This document shows, piece after piece, positions 1 to 5,464 of a stretch of 6,275 nt of DNA (its first letter is position 1; every line of letters begins with the position of its first letter). The stretch is taken from contig CALQRR010000102.1 of NCBI GenBank assembly GCA_943333015.1, forward strand, positions 1-6,275, written 5' to 3'. The notes under the pieces were generated by a model. That model did no database searches and had not been told where the DNA came from. It saw only the letters and a program-made list of their open reading frames with translations. The DNA comes from Chitinophaga pinensis (lineage in GTDB: Bacteria > Bacteroidota > Bacteroidia > M30B66). The translations under genes were made by a program, and so were the position numbers.

Positions 1-456
1 ACGGGAACCTAAAACCTGATTGCTGTTAACAAAGTAATTGGTTGGAGTAATGGTAATCACAGCACCAACATCCCGATAACGGCCTGTTGAACTGATGATA
101 ATCTGACCACTACGGTTTTTCAAATCGTTTCCAATGCAACCGGTTCCAAAATCAATGATGATGGTATCGGGATTGACTGCTGAAACGGTTCCTGCTGTAT
201 CAAAAGTGATCACAGCGCAATTAGACAGTAGAATTGCCTCATCAGAAGAAAGCTTGAACGAGGAGAGATCACCTGTTTTTGCAGCCTGATCAGCAATATC
301 GTTTAGCTCATTGAAATTACGCTCAGCAATGCTTTCATTTTTAGAAGCATTGGTATCACTGTCTTTGTCCGAATCTTTTTTACAAGAGCTGAATGAAAAA
401 AGCACGGTAGCTGCCATCAAGGCACTGAATCGAATGGTGGATTGAATCGCTTTCAT
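1..456 (-). CDS. Secreted lipoprotein of unknown function, 3' end cut off by the window edge
   Basis: The frame is open from an ATG at 454-456 to the left edge and gives 152 residues with no stop, so the C-terminus is missing. Residues 1-24 form a signal peptide (basic Lys2 and Arg9, hydrophobic 12-22), ending in the lipobox-like F-S-S-C with Cys25 as the expected lipidated residue. K-K-D and a Ser/Asp/Lys/Asn-rich linker to about residue 42 follow, typical of Bacteroidota lipoproteins. From about residue 75 the protein looks beta-rich: a T-F-D segment, I-I-I-D-F-G-T-G-C around 99-107, then N-R-S-G-Q-I-I-I-S-S-T-G-R-Y-R-D around 114-129. I recall this pattern from uncharacterised Bacteroidota lipoproteins but know no function for it. 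Cys80 and Cys107 are the only other cysteines and could form a disulfide. It lies 60 bases beyond the methyltransferase stop on the same strand, so it could be read through from that operon or have its own promoter. The gene call is secure; the function is unknown. Confidence 0.85.
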   Translation of the reverse strand, partial: MKAIQSTIRFSALMAATVLFSFSSCKKDSDKDSDTNASKNESIAERNFNELNDIADQAAKTGDLSSFKLSSDEAILLSNCAVITFDTAGTVSAVNPDTIIIDFGTGCIGNDLKNRSGQIIISSTGRYRDVGAVITITPTNYFVNSNQVLGSR

Positions 457-495
457 CTTTTAGGGTTTTACGAAGCCTTGACTAAAGTAATACGA

Positions 496-511
496 ATCCG
501 TTTAATCGGAT
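496..511 (-). terminator. Weak hairpin just after the dnaA-operon end
   Basis: A perfect 5-bp inverted repeat, ATCCG / CGGAT, encloses a 6-base loop and begins 5 bases past the TAA of the methyltransferase gene. In the minus-strand transcript it is followed by a mixed sequence, not a run of U, so it is a poor intrinsic terminator in that direction. On the plus strand a T-run (514-518) follows, but no plus-strand gene ends here. It could act as a weak terminator, a 3'-end stabiliser, or be chance. Confidence 0.25.
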
Positions 512-516
512 AGTTT

Positions 517-1230
517 TTATGCCGACCGCATCAATCCAAATACAGCTGGGAGCTTTTGGATTTCGGGCTTTTGTGCTTTCCATCTGTTTACAGGTTGTGT
601 GCGAATCCAGCCTCCGGGAACAGTTAAATTAACGCCAATGCATAAACGGGTATTGGCATTGAGCGTAGCGTAACAGTCTTCCAGCATGGAGGTATTGCGG
701 TAAGGTGTTTCGATGAAAAACTGTGCATACCCGGTTTGAAACGAGATTTGTTCGAGTTCCCGCAACCGCTTTACACGTGCAATTTTATCGATAGGAAGAT
801 AGCCATGAAAGGTAAATTGCTGTCCATTGAGTCCCGATCCCATGATACTCAACATAATTGCTGATGGACCAGGAATGGGCACCACCGGAATTCCCATATC
901 GTGCGCCAATGCAAGTAATCCAGCTCCAGGATCGGCAATAGCTGGAGCACCGGCTTCGGATAAAACACCTGCATCGGCACCGTTGCGAACCAATGTTAGC
1001 AGGTTGAGCTGTTCCTCAATACGGGTGTCTTTATCAACCCGATGCAATTCAATGTCATCAAAAGAACCCGCATATCCGGCTTTGCGCAGAAAGCGACGGG
1101 CACTTTTTTCGTTTTCTGTAAAGTATACCCGGAGTTCCTGAATGAGCAGTTGTTCCCAGCCACACAATGAATCAAGGCGGGCTTCATCCCCCAAATAGGA
1201 GGGAAGCAAGAAAATTGTACCGGTGGACAT
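517..1230 (-). CDS. RsmI-like SAM-dependent methyltransferase (tetrapyrrole methylase fold)
   Basis: This 237-residue protein should transfer a methyl group from S-adenosylmethionine. Its nearest well-known relative is RsmI, which methylates the 2'-O of C1402 in 16S rRNA. The best matches are S-E-A-G-A-P-A-I-A-D-P-G (91-102), corresponding to the RsmI S-D-A-G-T-P-x-I-S-D-P-G loop, then I-P-V-V-P-I-P-G-P-S-A (114-124), F-H-G-Y-L-P (141-146) and E-T-P-Y-R-N (174-179). The N-terminus (G-T-I-F-L-L-P-S-Y-L-G-D) lacks the usual T-P-I-G-N-L-x-D, and T-E-N-E-K-S-A-R-R-F-L (38-48) stands where RsmI has A-A-E-D-T-R. The protein is also about 40 residues shorter than typical RsmI. It therefore looks like the divergent RsmI paralogue common in Bacteroidota, whose substrate I do not know. 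The ATG lies 2 bases beyond the phosphatase stop, so translation is probably coupled. The fold is secure; rRNA as substrate is inference. Confidence 0.9.
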   Translation of the reverse strand: MSTGTIFLLPSYLGDEARLDSLCGWEQLLIQELRVYFTENEKSARRFLRKAGYAGSFDDIELHRVDKDTRIEEQLNLLTLVRNGADAGVLSEAGAPAIADPGAGLLALAHDMGIPVVPIPGPSAIMLSIMGSGLNGQQFTFHGYLPIDKIARVKRLRELEQISFQTGYAQFFIETPYRNTSMLEDCYATLNANTRLCIGVNLTVPGGWIRTQPVNRWKAQKPEIQKLPAVFGLMRSA

Positions 1231-1232
1231 AC

Positions 1233-1697
1233 TTATAAGAGTGTGCTGAGAATTTTCAACGAAACGTCATCCAGCATCTGATACACCTCTTCAAATCCTT
1301 CCATGCCTCCGTAATAGGGATCTGGTACAGAACGATTGCTGTCGGGATGGCTCACATTAAGAATCAGAGCGACTTTTTTGCGATCGTCATCATTGCGTGC
1401 CATCGACAAGATGTTCATCATGTTGGAAGCATCCATCGCAAAAATGTGATCGAAAACATCAAAATCCTTGATAGTAAATTGCCGAGCTGACAATCCGGAA
1501 ATATCAATACCACGTTTTTCGAGCGTACGTATAGCTCTATAATCCGGGCTTTCACCGGTGTGGTAATCGGAAGTTCCGGCGGAGTCGACCATTACTTTTT
1601 TTCCTGACTCTTCTATTCGGGCGCGCAGGATGCCTTCTGCCATAGGGGAGCGACAAATGTTGCCCAGGCAGACCATCAGTATTTTATCGACGGACAA
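1233..1697 (-). CDS. Low-molecular-weight protein tyrosine phosphatase (TTG start)
   Basis: This 154-residue cytoplasmic enzyme has the expected family length. The P-loop C-x5-R-S is C-L-G-N-I-C-R-S at 10-17, with Cys10 as nucleophile and Arg16 binding phosphate. The general acid is Asp126 in D-P-Y-Y (126-129). The conserved S-A-G-T (39-42) and F-A-M-D (86-89) are also present. Ile14 in the P-loop favours phosphotyrosine; the related arginine phosphatase YwlE has Thr there. The first codon is TTG at 1695-1697. The only in-frame ATG nearby (residue 8) would remove the first beta strand next to the P-loop, and an in-frame TAA lies at 1722-1724, so TTG is the best choice. The gene begins 17 bases after the dnaA stop and ends 2 bases before the methyltransferase, so the three are very likely co-transcribed. 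Targets are not visible from sequence; in other bacteria such enzymes often oppose tyrosine kinases of capsule export, but no kinase is present here. Confidence 0.95.
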   Translation of the reverse strand: MSVDKILMVCLGNICRSPMAEGILRARIEESGKKVMVDSAGTSDYHTGESPDYRAIRTLEKRGIDISGLSARQFTIKDFDVFDHIFAMDASNMMNILSMARNDDDRKKVALILNVSHPDSNRSVPDPYYGGMEGFEEVYQMLDDVSLKILSTLL

Positions 1698-1714
1698 TTT
1701 TTCGAATGAATGGG

Positions 1715-3154
1715 TTATTGGTTACCGATCTTCTTTTCAATTTCATCGATGTAGACGCGAAATTTCTTGTCTGTTTCGAGTAAGTTGTTTACTGTACGGC
1801 AAGCATGAAGAACAGTTGCATGATCTTTTCCTCCACATTGTAATCCAATGCTGGCAAGAGAAGATTTAGTCATGTTTTTAGCGAAGAACATGGCTATTTG
1901 ACGGGCTTGAACAACTTCACGTTTACGCGTTTTTGATTTGAGCAATTCCAGCGGAAGGCTGAAATAATCAGAAACAACCTTTTGAATAAAATCTATAGAA
2001 ATTTCACGGGTGGTATTTTTGACAAACTTGTCGATCATCTGACGCGCCAGTTCCATGGTAATGGCTTTGCGGTTAAGTGTTGATTGAGCAACAAGAGATA
2101 TCAACGCACCTTCAAGTTCACGCACGTTGGTGGTGATGTTGTAAGCCAAGTATTCGATAACATCCCGTGGCATTTCAATTCCATCGGCATATATCTTCTT
2201 TTCGAGAATCGCGATACGTGTTTCGAGATTCGGAACCTGAAGATCGGCGCTCAATCCCCATTTGAAACGAGAAAGCAAACGCTGCTCAAGTCCTATCAGC
2301 TCAATAGGTGATTTATCAGAAGTCAGCACCAATTGCTTTCCAGTTTGGTGCAAGTGGTTGAAAATCTGGAAAAATACATCCTGAGTTTTCTCTTTCCCTG
2401 CGAAAAACTGCACATCATCAATGATCAGCACATCGATCATCTGATAAAAGTGAATGAAATCGTTATGTGAGTTATTCTTTACAGCATCGACAAACTGGTG
2501 ACAGAATTTCTCCGACTGAACGTATAAAACGGTTTTGTTCGGGAAGTTTTTCTTGATTTCAATCCCAATGGCATTGGCAAGGTGTGTTTTACCCAATCCA
2601 ACTCCTCCATAAATAAGCAATGGATTGAATGCCGTTCCGCCGGGCTTATTGGCAACAGCGAAACCGGCTGAACGCGCCAAACGGTTGCAATCGCCTTCCA
2701 CCAAATTATCAAACGAATAATTGGGATTAAGCTGTGATTCCACATTCATCTTCTTCAAACCTGGAAGGATGAACGGGTTTTTGATCGAATTGCTGTTGAG
2801 ATCGATCGGCATTGAAACAGCAGGGTTCTTCAGCGACTTATGATTTACCGCCGGAATGTTTACCGTATATGGATTCGCATTACGGTAATTGTTTTCCATA
2901 ATGATGGAATACTCAAGTCTCCCCTCAGGCCCAAGTTCTTTGTTGATCGTTTTTTTCAACAGATCAATGTAATGCTCTTCCAACCATTCATAGAAAAATT
3001 GACTTGGCACCTGTATCGTAAGGACGCTTCCGTTAAGCTTCACGGGACGAATAGGGTCAAACCAAGTTTTGAAACTTTGCTGGTTGACATTGTCCTTAAT
3101 GATGTCCAGGCAGTTTTGCCATATTTTCTCAAATGATTTCTCCATTATATGCAT
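1715..3154 (-). CDS. dnaA: Chromosomal replication initiator protein DnaA
   Basis: DnaA binds DnaA boxes at oriC, forms an ATP-dependent filament, melts the origin and helps load the helicase. All four domains are present in 479 residues, normal for this phylum. Domain I (about 5-88) has the W-x-x-C...W-F-x-P-I pattern; domain II is a short linker to about 142. The AAA+ domain III has Walker A G-G-V-G-L-G-K-T (183-190), Walker B L-I-I-D-D (243-247), sensor 1 around T-S-D (278-280), the box VII stretch R-L-L-S-R-F with the probable arginine finger Arg296, and sensor 2 Arg345 in N-V-R-E-L-E-G-A. Domain IV ends in the DNA-binding signature G-G-K-D-H-A-T-V-L-H-A-C-R-T-V (441-455). Two starts are possible: ATG at 3154 or ATG at 3145, three codons later. 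Neither has a Shine-Dalgarno sequence. No key residue is missing. It is the first gene of a unit with the phosphatase and methyltransferase. Confidence 0.99.
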   Translation of the reverse strand: MHIMEKSFEKIWQNCLDIIKDNVNQQSFKTWFDPIRPVKLNGSVLTIQVPSQFFYEWLEEHYIDLLKKTINKELGPEGRLEYSIIMENNYRNANPYTVNIPAVNHKSLKNPAVSMPIDLNSNSIKNPFILPGLKKMNVESQLNPNYSFDNLVEGDCNRLARSAGFAVANKPGGTAFNPLLIYGGVGLGKTHLANAIGIEIKKNFPNKTVLYVQSEKFCHQFVDAVKNNSHNDFIHFYQMIDVLIIDDVQFFAGKEKTQDVFFQIFNHLHQTGKQLVLTSDKSPIELIGLEQRLLSRFKWGLSADLQVPNLETRIAILEKKIYADGIEMPRDVIEYLAYNITTNVRELEGALISLVAQSTLNRKAITMELARQMIDKFVKNTTREISIDFIQKVVSDYFSLPLELLKSKTRKREVVQARQIAMFFAKNMTKSSLASIGLQCGGKDHATVLHACRTVNNLLETDKKFRVYIDEIEKKIGNQ

Positions 3155-3173
3155 AATCTGTTAGTGTTGTGCT

Positions 3174-3197
3174 GATTGGGGGTTGACCCCCTGAATC
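3174..3197 (-). promoter_or_regulatory. GC-rich hairpin in the dnaA leader
   Basis: In the minus-strand transcript GATT pairs with AATC, there is a 2-base bulge (CA), then GGGGG pairs with CCCCC around the 4-base loop TCAA. The five consecutive G-C pairs should make a stable hairpin, ending 19 bases before the dnaA ATG. There is no U-run after it, so it is not a standard terminator. It might modulate dnaA translation or mRNA stability. The pairing is seen directly; the role is inference. Confidence 0.4.
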
Positions 3198-3204
3198 GGG
3201 CGAT

Positions 3205-3220
3205 GCTCTAAGGGAAGAGC
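3205..3220 (-). promoter_or_regulatory. Second small hairpin in the dnaA leader
   Basis: GCTCT and AGAGC form a perfect 5-bp stem with a 6-base loop, 7 bases upstream of the GC-rich hairpin in the transcript. A stem of this size is only modest evidence alone, but two successive stems in one short leader are more suggestive. No known riboswitch class is recognised. Confidence 0.25.
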
Positions 3221-3239
3221 GAAAATGATGTTGCAAATA

Positions 3240-3261
3240 TTTGTCAAAAATTTGTTAAAAA
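3240..3261. repeat. Tandem pair of 11-bp AT-rich repeats upstream of dnaA
   Basis: TTTGTCAAAAA (3240-3250) is followed at once by TTTGTTAAAAA (3251-3261), 10 of 11 bases identical, then more A residues. The block lies 86-107 bases upstream of the dnaA start. It could be a regulator site, an easily melted AT-rich tract, or simple low-complexity sequence. The repeat is visible; a function is not. Confidence 0.4.
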
Positions 3262-3265
3262 AAAA

Positions 3266-4216
3266 TCAAACTGCTATTGACTTTTTGAAAACTTCAATTC
3301 GGGTGAATGCCTGATTTTTCACGTTGTTTATGTTACTAAAATGGTAATCGAGCCGACCTAATCGAAGCCCAGCCCAGCCTACCTGATTTATTGTTACTGC
3401 ATTCCCGACCTGATTCATCACAGTGACCGGTTTCTCCAAAAAGGTGTGTGTATGCCCTCCCAAAATCAGGTCAATGTGCTTACTGCCAGCGGCCAGCATA
3501 TGGTCTGATGCCTTCATTGTATCGTACTGAAAGCCTAAGTGTGACAAACAGATGACCATGTCACATTTACGCTCATTTTTGAGGTAACTAGCCTCATGGT
3601 CAGCGGCTACAATAGGATTGTTATAATGAATACCTTTCCAGTTTGCATCCGGAACCAATCCGCTCAAATCAATCCCAACGCCCAATATACCGATTCTTAA
3701 ACCATTCTTGTTCAGTATGATCGATTTTTTTAATTTCCTCTCCAGCAAGGTGCCTTTTACGTCGTAGTTACAATTCAGAAATGGGAAGTTCGCGAATGGC
3801 ATCTTGTTAACAAGTCCCGCAATTCCATTATCAAAGTCGTGATTTCCCAAAGTGGCCGCCTCGTATCCCATAGCGCTCATCAACTTGAATTCCGGTTCTC
3901 CTCCATAGTAATTGAAATACGGAGTGCCCTGAAAAATATCTCCTGCATCTAACAACAAAACATTGTCCTGCTCTGCCCGGATGCTTGAAATGAGTGCCGC
4001 GCGTTTAGCTGCTCCTCCTTGACCGGGATATTTGGGATCATTGTCGGGAAAAGGATCAATTCGACTATGCCAATCGTTGGTATGCAGAATAGTGAGCGTT
4101 TTGATACCCGTTTCGTTTTCAAATGCCCGCGCCCAACCCGGCATGGCTGTTAACGCTGCCAGACTAAGTCCGTTCCGAATAAACTTACGGCGTGTCCAGG
4201 AAGTAAATTCGTCCAT
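3266..4216 (-). CDS. Tat-exported metallophosphatase, catalytic half of a split 5'-nucleotidase
   Basis: This 316-residue protein matches the N-terminal catalytic domain of the UshA/5'-nucleotidase family, which hydrolyses nucleotide phosphates with two metal ions. Expected ligands and catalytic residues are visible: Asp48 and His50 in N-D-W-H, Asp93 in D-A-G-D, the G-N-H-D-F-D block (124-129, with Asn125, His126 and Asp129), His226 in S-H-L-G, and His255/His257 in G-G-H-T-H-T. The N-terminus is a twin-arginine signal, T-R-R-K-F-I-R (8-14), then a hydrophobic stretch and a likely A-R-A cleavage site at 29-31, so the protein should cross the inner membrane folded. The C-terminal substrate-binding domain of the usual ~520-residue enzyme is absent and is supplied by the gene just upstream. 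The ATG at 4216 overlaps that gene by 32 bases, and the twin arginines are encoded inside the overlap. No other start keeps the Tat signal. Nucleotide as substrate is inferred from the family; other phosphoesters are possible. Confidence 0.92.
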   Translation of the reverse strand: MDEFTSWTRRKFIRNGLSLAALTAMPGWARAFENETGIKTLTILHTNDWHSRIDPFPDNDPKYPGQGGAAKRAALISSIRAEQDNVLLLDAGDIFQGTPYFNYYGGEPEFKLMSAMGYEAATLGNHDFDNGIAGLVNKMPFANFPFLNCNYDVKGTLLERKLKKSIILNKNGLRIGILGVGIDLSGLVPDANWKGIHYNNPIVAADHEASYLKNERKCDMVICLSHLGFQYDTMKASDHMLAAGSKHIDLILGGHTHTFLEKPVTVMNQVGNAVTINQVGWAGLRLGRLDYHFSNINNVKNQAFTRIEVFKKSIAV

Positions 4217-4946
4217 CGGTTCTTGGGTGAAGTTGTTGTTTGTTCGTTGTTATGGCCTGTAATTCTTCTATTAGGGCATCACGCAATTTAATTTTCAAGT
4301 TTTTACGATCCGAATAGCGGGGCATTTTATAGCCGTCGTTTCCATTGATTAGATAATCGTTTGAAATAATGGTGTAGACTTTTTCAGGATTGATTGCTTG
4401 ATTGCCGATCTTTACCTGGTGTGCGCCTGAGGCTGAAATTCCCAGTGTGAATCCAGCAATAGGACCTTTTTTTTCTGCAATGAGATTGATAAAAGAGGAG
4501 AGATCTTTCCCTAAAACGTTTATGGATACCAGCTCATTGTCAAAAGGAGCTAATTCGAAAATCATTGACCGAGTGATTTTCCCTTTGGGAAGCTCAATGC
4601 GCAACCCGCCAGTATTGTAAAAAGCAATGTCGGCAGGTTTACCCAGCAATTTCTCTGAATGTTTAAGCAGTAGATCACACACTAGATTGCCCAGATTGCT
4701 TTCTGGTGTTCCTTTTACAGCCTGCGTATCCGAAATAGCCAGCACCTCATTCATGGTTTGCTGAAGTGGAATTCGATAAGGTAAAATTATCGAATCAATA
4801 TCAACAGCGCTTTTGTTATACCCTCCGGTGCCGATGACATAGTTCTGTCTAGCATCCGAAATGGGTTTCAGGGGAGCAGAACAGGCTATGAACAAACTGA
4901 TTGTCAGAGCGTGAATAAGTGTATGGATAACTTTAGTGGTGTTCAA
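4185..4946 (-). CDS. 5'-nucleotidase C-terminal domain lipoprotein, substrate-binding half of a split enzyme (TTG start)
   Basis: This 253-residue protein corresponds to the C-terminal domain of 5'-nucleotidases, which holds the nucleotide base. Family motifs are S-N-L-G-N-L-V-C-D (83-91), N-T-G-G-L-R (111-116), E-L-A-P-F-D-N-E-L (131-139) and N-G-N-D-G-Y (201-206). By homology the base would stack between aromatics such as Phe135 and Tyr206. No metallophosphatase motifs are present, so it should be inactive alone. The N-terminus has a hydrophobic stretch ending F-I-A-C with Cys22 as the lipidation site, so it is probably membrane-anchored. The start is TTG at 4944-4946: no in-frame ATG or GTG exists between the upstream TGA (4980-4982) and the lipobox, and later starts would destroy the signal peptide. 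The gene precedes its catalytic partner, the reverse of domain order in the fused enzyme. The domain call is secure; physical pairing with the neighbour is inference. Confidence 0.9.
   Translation of the reverse strand: MNTTKVIHTLIHALTISLFIACSAPLKPISDARQNYVIGTGGYNKSAVDIDSIILPYRIPLQQTMNEVLAISDTQAVKGTPESNLGNLVCDLLLKHSEKLLGKPADIAFYNTGGLRIELPKGKITRSMIFELAPFDNELVSINVLGKDLSSFINLIAEKKGPIAGFTLGISASGAHQVKIGNQAINPEKVYTIISNDYLINGNDGYKMPRYSDRKNLKIKLRDALIEELQAITTNKQQLHPRTDGRIYFLDTP
4910..4930 (+). promoter_or_regulatory. Two adjacent DnaA-box-like 9-mers
   Basis: CGTGAATAA (4910-4918) and TATGGATAA (4922-4930) each differ by one base from the degenerate box TGTGNATAA, the reverse complement of TTATNCACA. 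They are in the same orientation, 12 bases start to start, at the 5' end of the nucleotidase lipoprotein gene. Single near-matches are expected by chance in a window this size and the bases also encode protein, so this is a weak candidate. Confidence 0.15.
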
Positions 4947-5019
4947 AACAGAAAGGCAGAAGAATCCCGAAAATTTACATCAATTCCTGAATGTACCATC
5001 TGTCTTCGAAAAATTTCCT

Positions 5020-5439
5020 GTGTTTATCTATCAAACCCTTGTGCGTGTGCGTTATGCAGAGACCGATCAAATGGGATTTGTATACTATGGACACTATGCC
5101 ACCTACTTTGAAGTAGCCCGTGTAGAGGCCATGCGCGCGCTGGGAATCAGTTACAAGTCGTTGGAGGATTCCGGAATACAGATGCCGGTGACCGATTTTC
5201 ACATCCGTTACAAGAAGCCGGGACGGTACGATGAACTTTTACGCATTGAAACACGGATTGAGGAAATACCGTCGTTACGTATCCGTTTTAACTATACCAC
5301 GTTTAATGAACAGGAGGAACTTTTGAATACAGCTGAAACGGAATTGGTGTTTATTGACAGTTCCCGGAAACGTCCGGTGAAAGCGCCAGAAACTTTACTT
5401 TCGGCATTAGTTCCCTTTTTTCATCCAAATGGCATATAA
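5020..5439 (+). CDS. YbgC/4-hydroxybenzoyl-CoA thioesterase-type acyl-CoA thioesterase (GTG start)
   Basis: This is a small cytoplasmic hot-dog-fold enzyme expected to hydrolyse acyl-CoA thioesters. The signature is R-V-R-Y-A-E-T-D-Q-M-G-F-V-Y-Y-G-H-Y, with the catalytic aspartate at residue 16 when counted from the GTG at 5020-5022, then Y-F-E-V-A-R-V-E of the central helix. From this start the protein has 139 residues, the usual family size, and begins just before the first strand. The frame is open upstream to another GTG at 4936, which would add 28 residues unlike the family and overlap the divergent lipoprotein gene by 11 bases, so I prefer 5020. No ATG precedes the signature and neither GTG has a clear Shine-Dalgarno sequence. 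In many proteobacteria such genes accompany tol-pal, but no tol gene is here; the neighbour is a DUF4294 gene 25 bases downstream. The chain-length preference of the substrate cannot be read from the sequence. Confidence 0.93.
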   Translation: MFIYQTLVRVRYAETDQMGFVYYGHYATYFEVARVEAMRALGISYKSLEDSGIQMPVTDFHIRYKKPGRYDELLRIETRIEEIPSLRIRFNYTTFNEQEELLNTAETELVFIDSSRKRPVKAPETLLSALVPFFHPNGI

Positions 5440-5464
5440 ATTGGCAAGCCTAGGAAAACACTTC

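Larger units (their letters stand above)
3155..3265 (-). promoter_or_regulatory. dnaA: dnaA upstream region and 5' leader
   Basis: This 111-base gap between the metallophosphatase stop and the dnaA start must hold any dedicated dnaA promoter. It contains an AT-rich distal half (about 3225-3265) with a run of nine T on the minus strand directly after the upstream stop, and a GC-richer proximal half with two hairpins. On the minus strand AATATTTG matches the Bacteroidota -7 consensus TAnnTTTG at all but the first base, but I find no TTG at the expected 19-21 base spacing, so I do not assign an exact promoter. I find no good DnaA box (TTATNCACA) here, so autoregulation through a nearby box is not supported. 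Confidence 0.4.

Noticed and set aside
482..489. Promoter -7-like TACTTTAG for the lipoprotein gene on the minus strand
   Set aside because: Seven of eight bases match TAnnTTTG, but no TTG lies at the right distance upstream, and such partial matches are common.
827..1141. Plus-strand open frame of about 104 codons inside the methyltransferase gene
   Set aside because: It lies fully antisense to a gene with clear family motifs, and its translation is Ser/Pro/Arg-rich with no recognisable domain, so it is a shadow frame.
1233..1697. Protein arginine phosphatase (YwlE-type) in place of a tyrosine phosphatase
   Set aside because: The P-loop has Ile14 where YwlE has the Thr linked to phosphoarginine specificity.
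2479..2745. Minus-strand open frame of 88 codons inside dnaA
   Set aside because: It overlaps the AAA+ domain of dnaA in another frame, has no family features and no independent initiation signal.
3155..3265. oriC next to dnaA
   Set aside because: The stretch is AT-rich in part, but I find no cluster of TTATNCACA boxes, and the gap is only 111 bases. Whole-genome GC skew would decide.
4928..4935. Promoter -7-like TAACTTTA for the thioesterase gene
   Set aside because: The nearest upstream TTG is 24 bases away, longer than the usual 19-21, so I do not call a promoter.
4936..5019. Extra 28 N-terminal residues of the thioesterase
   Set aside because: They do not resemble the family, and the start would overlap the divergent gene; the GTG at 5020 gives the normal length.
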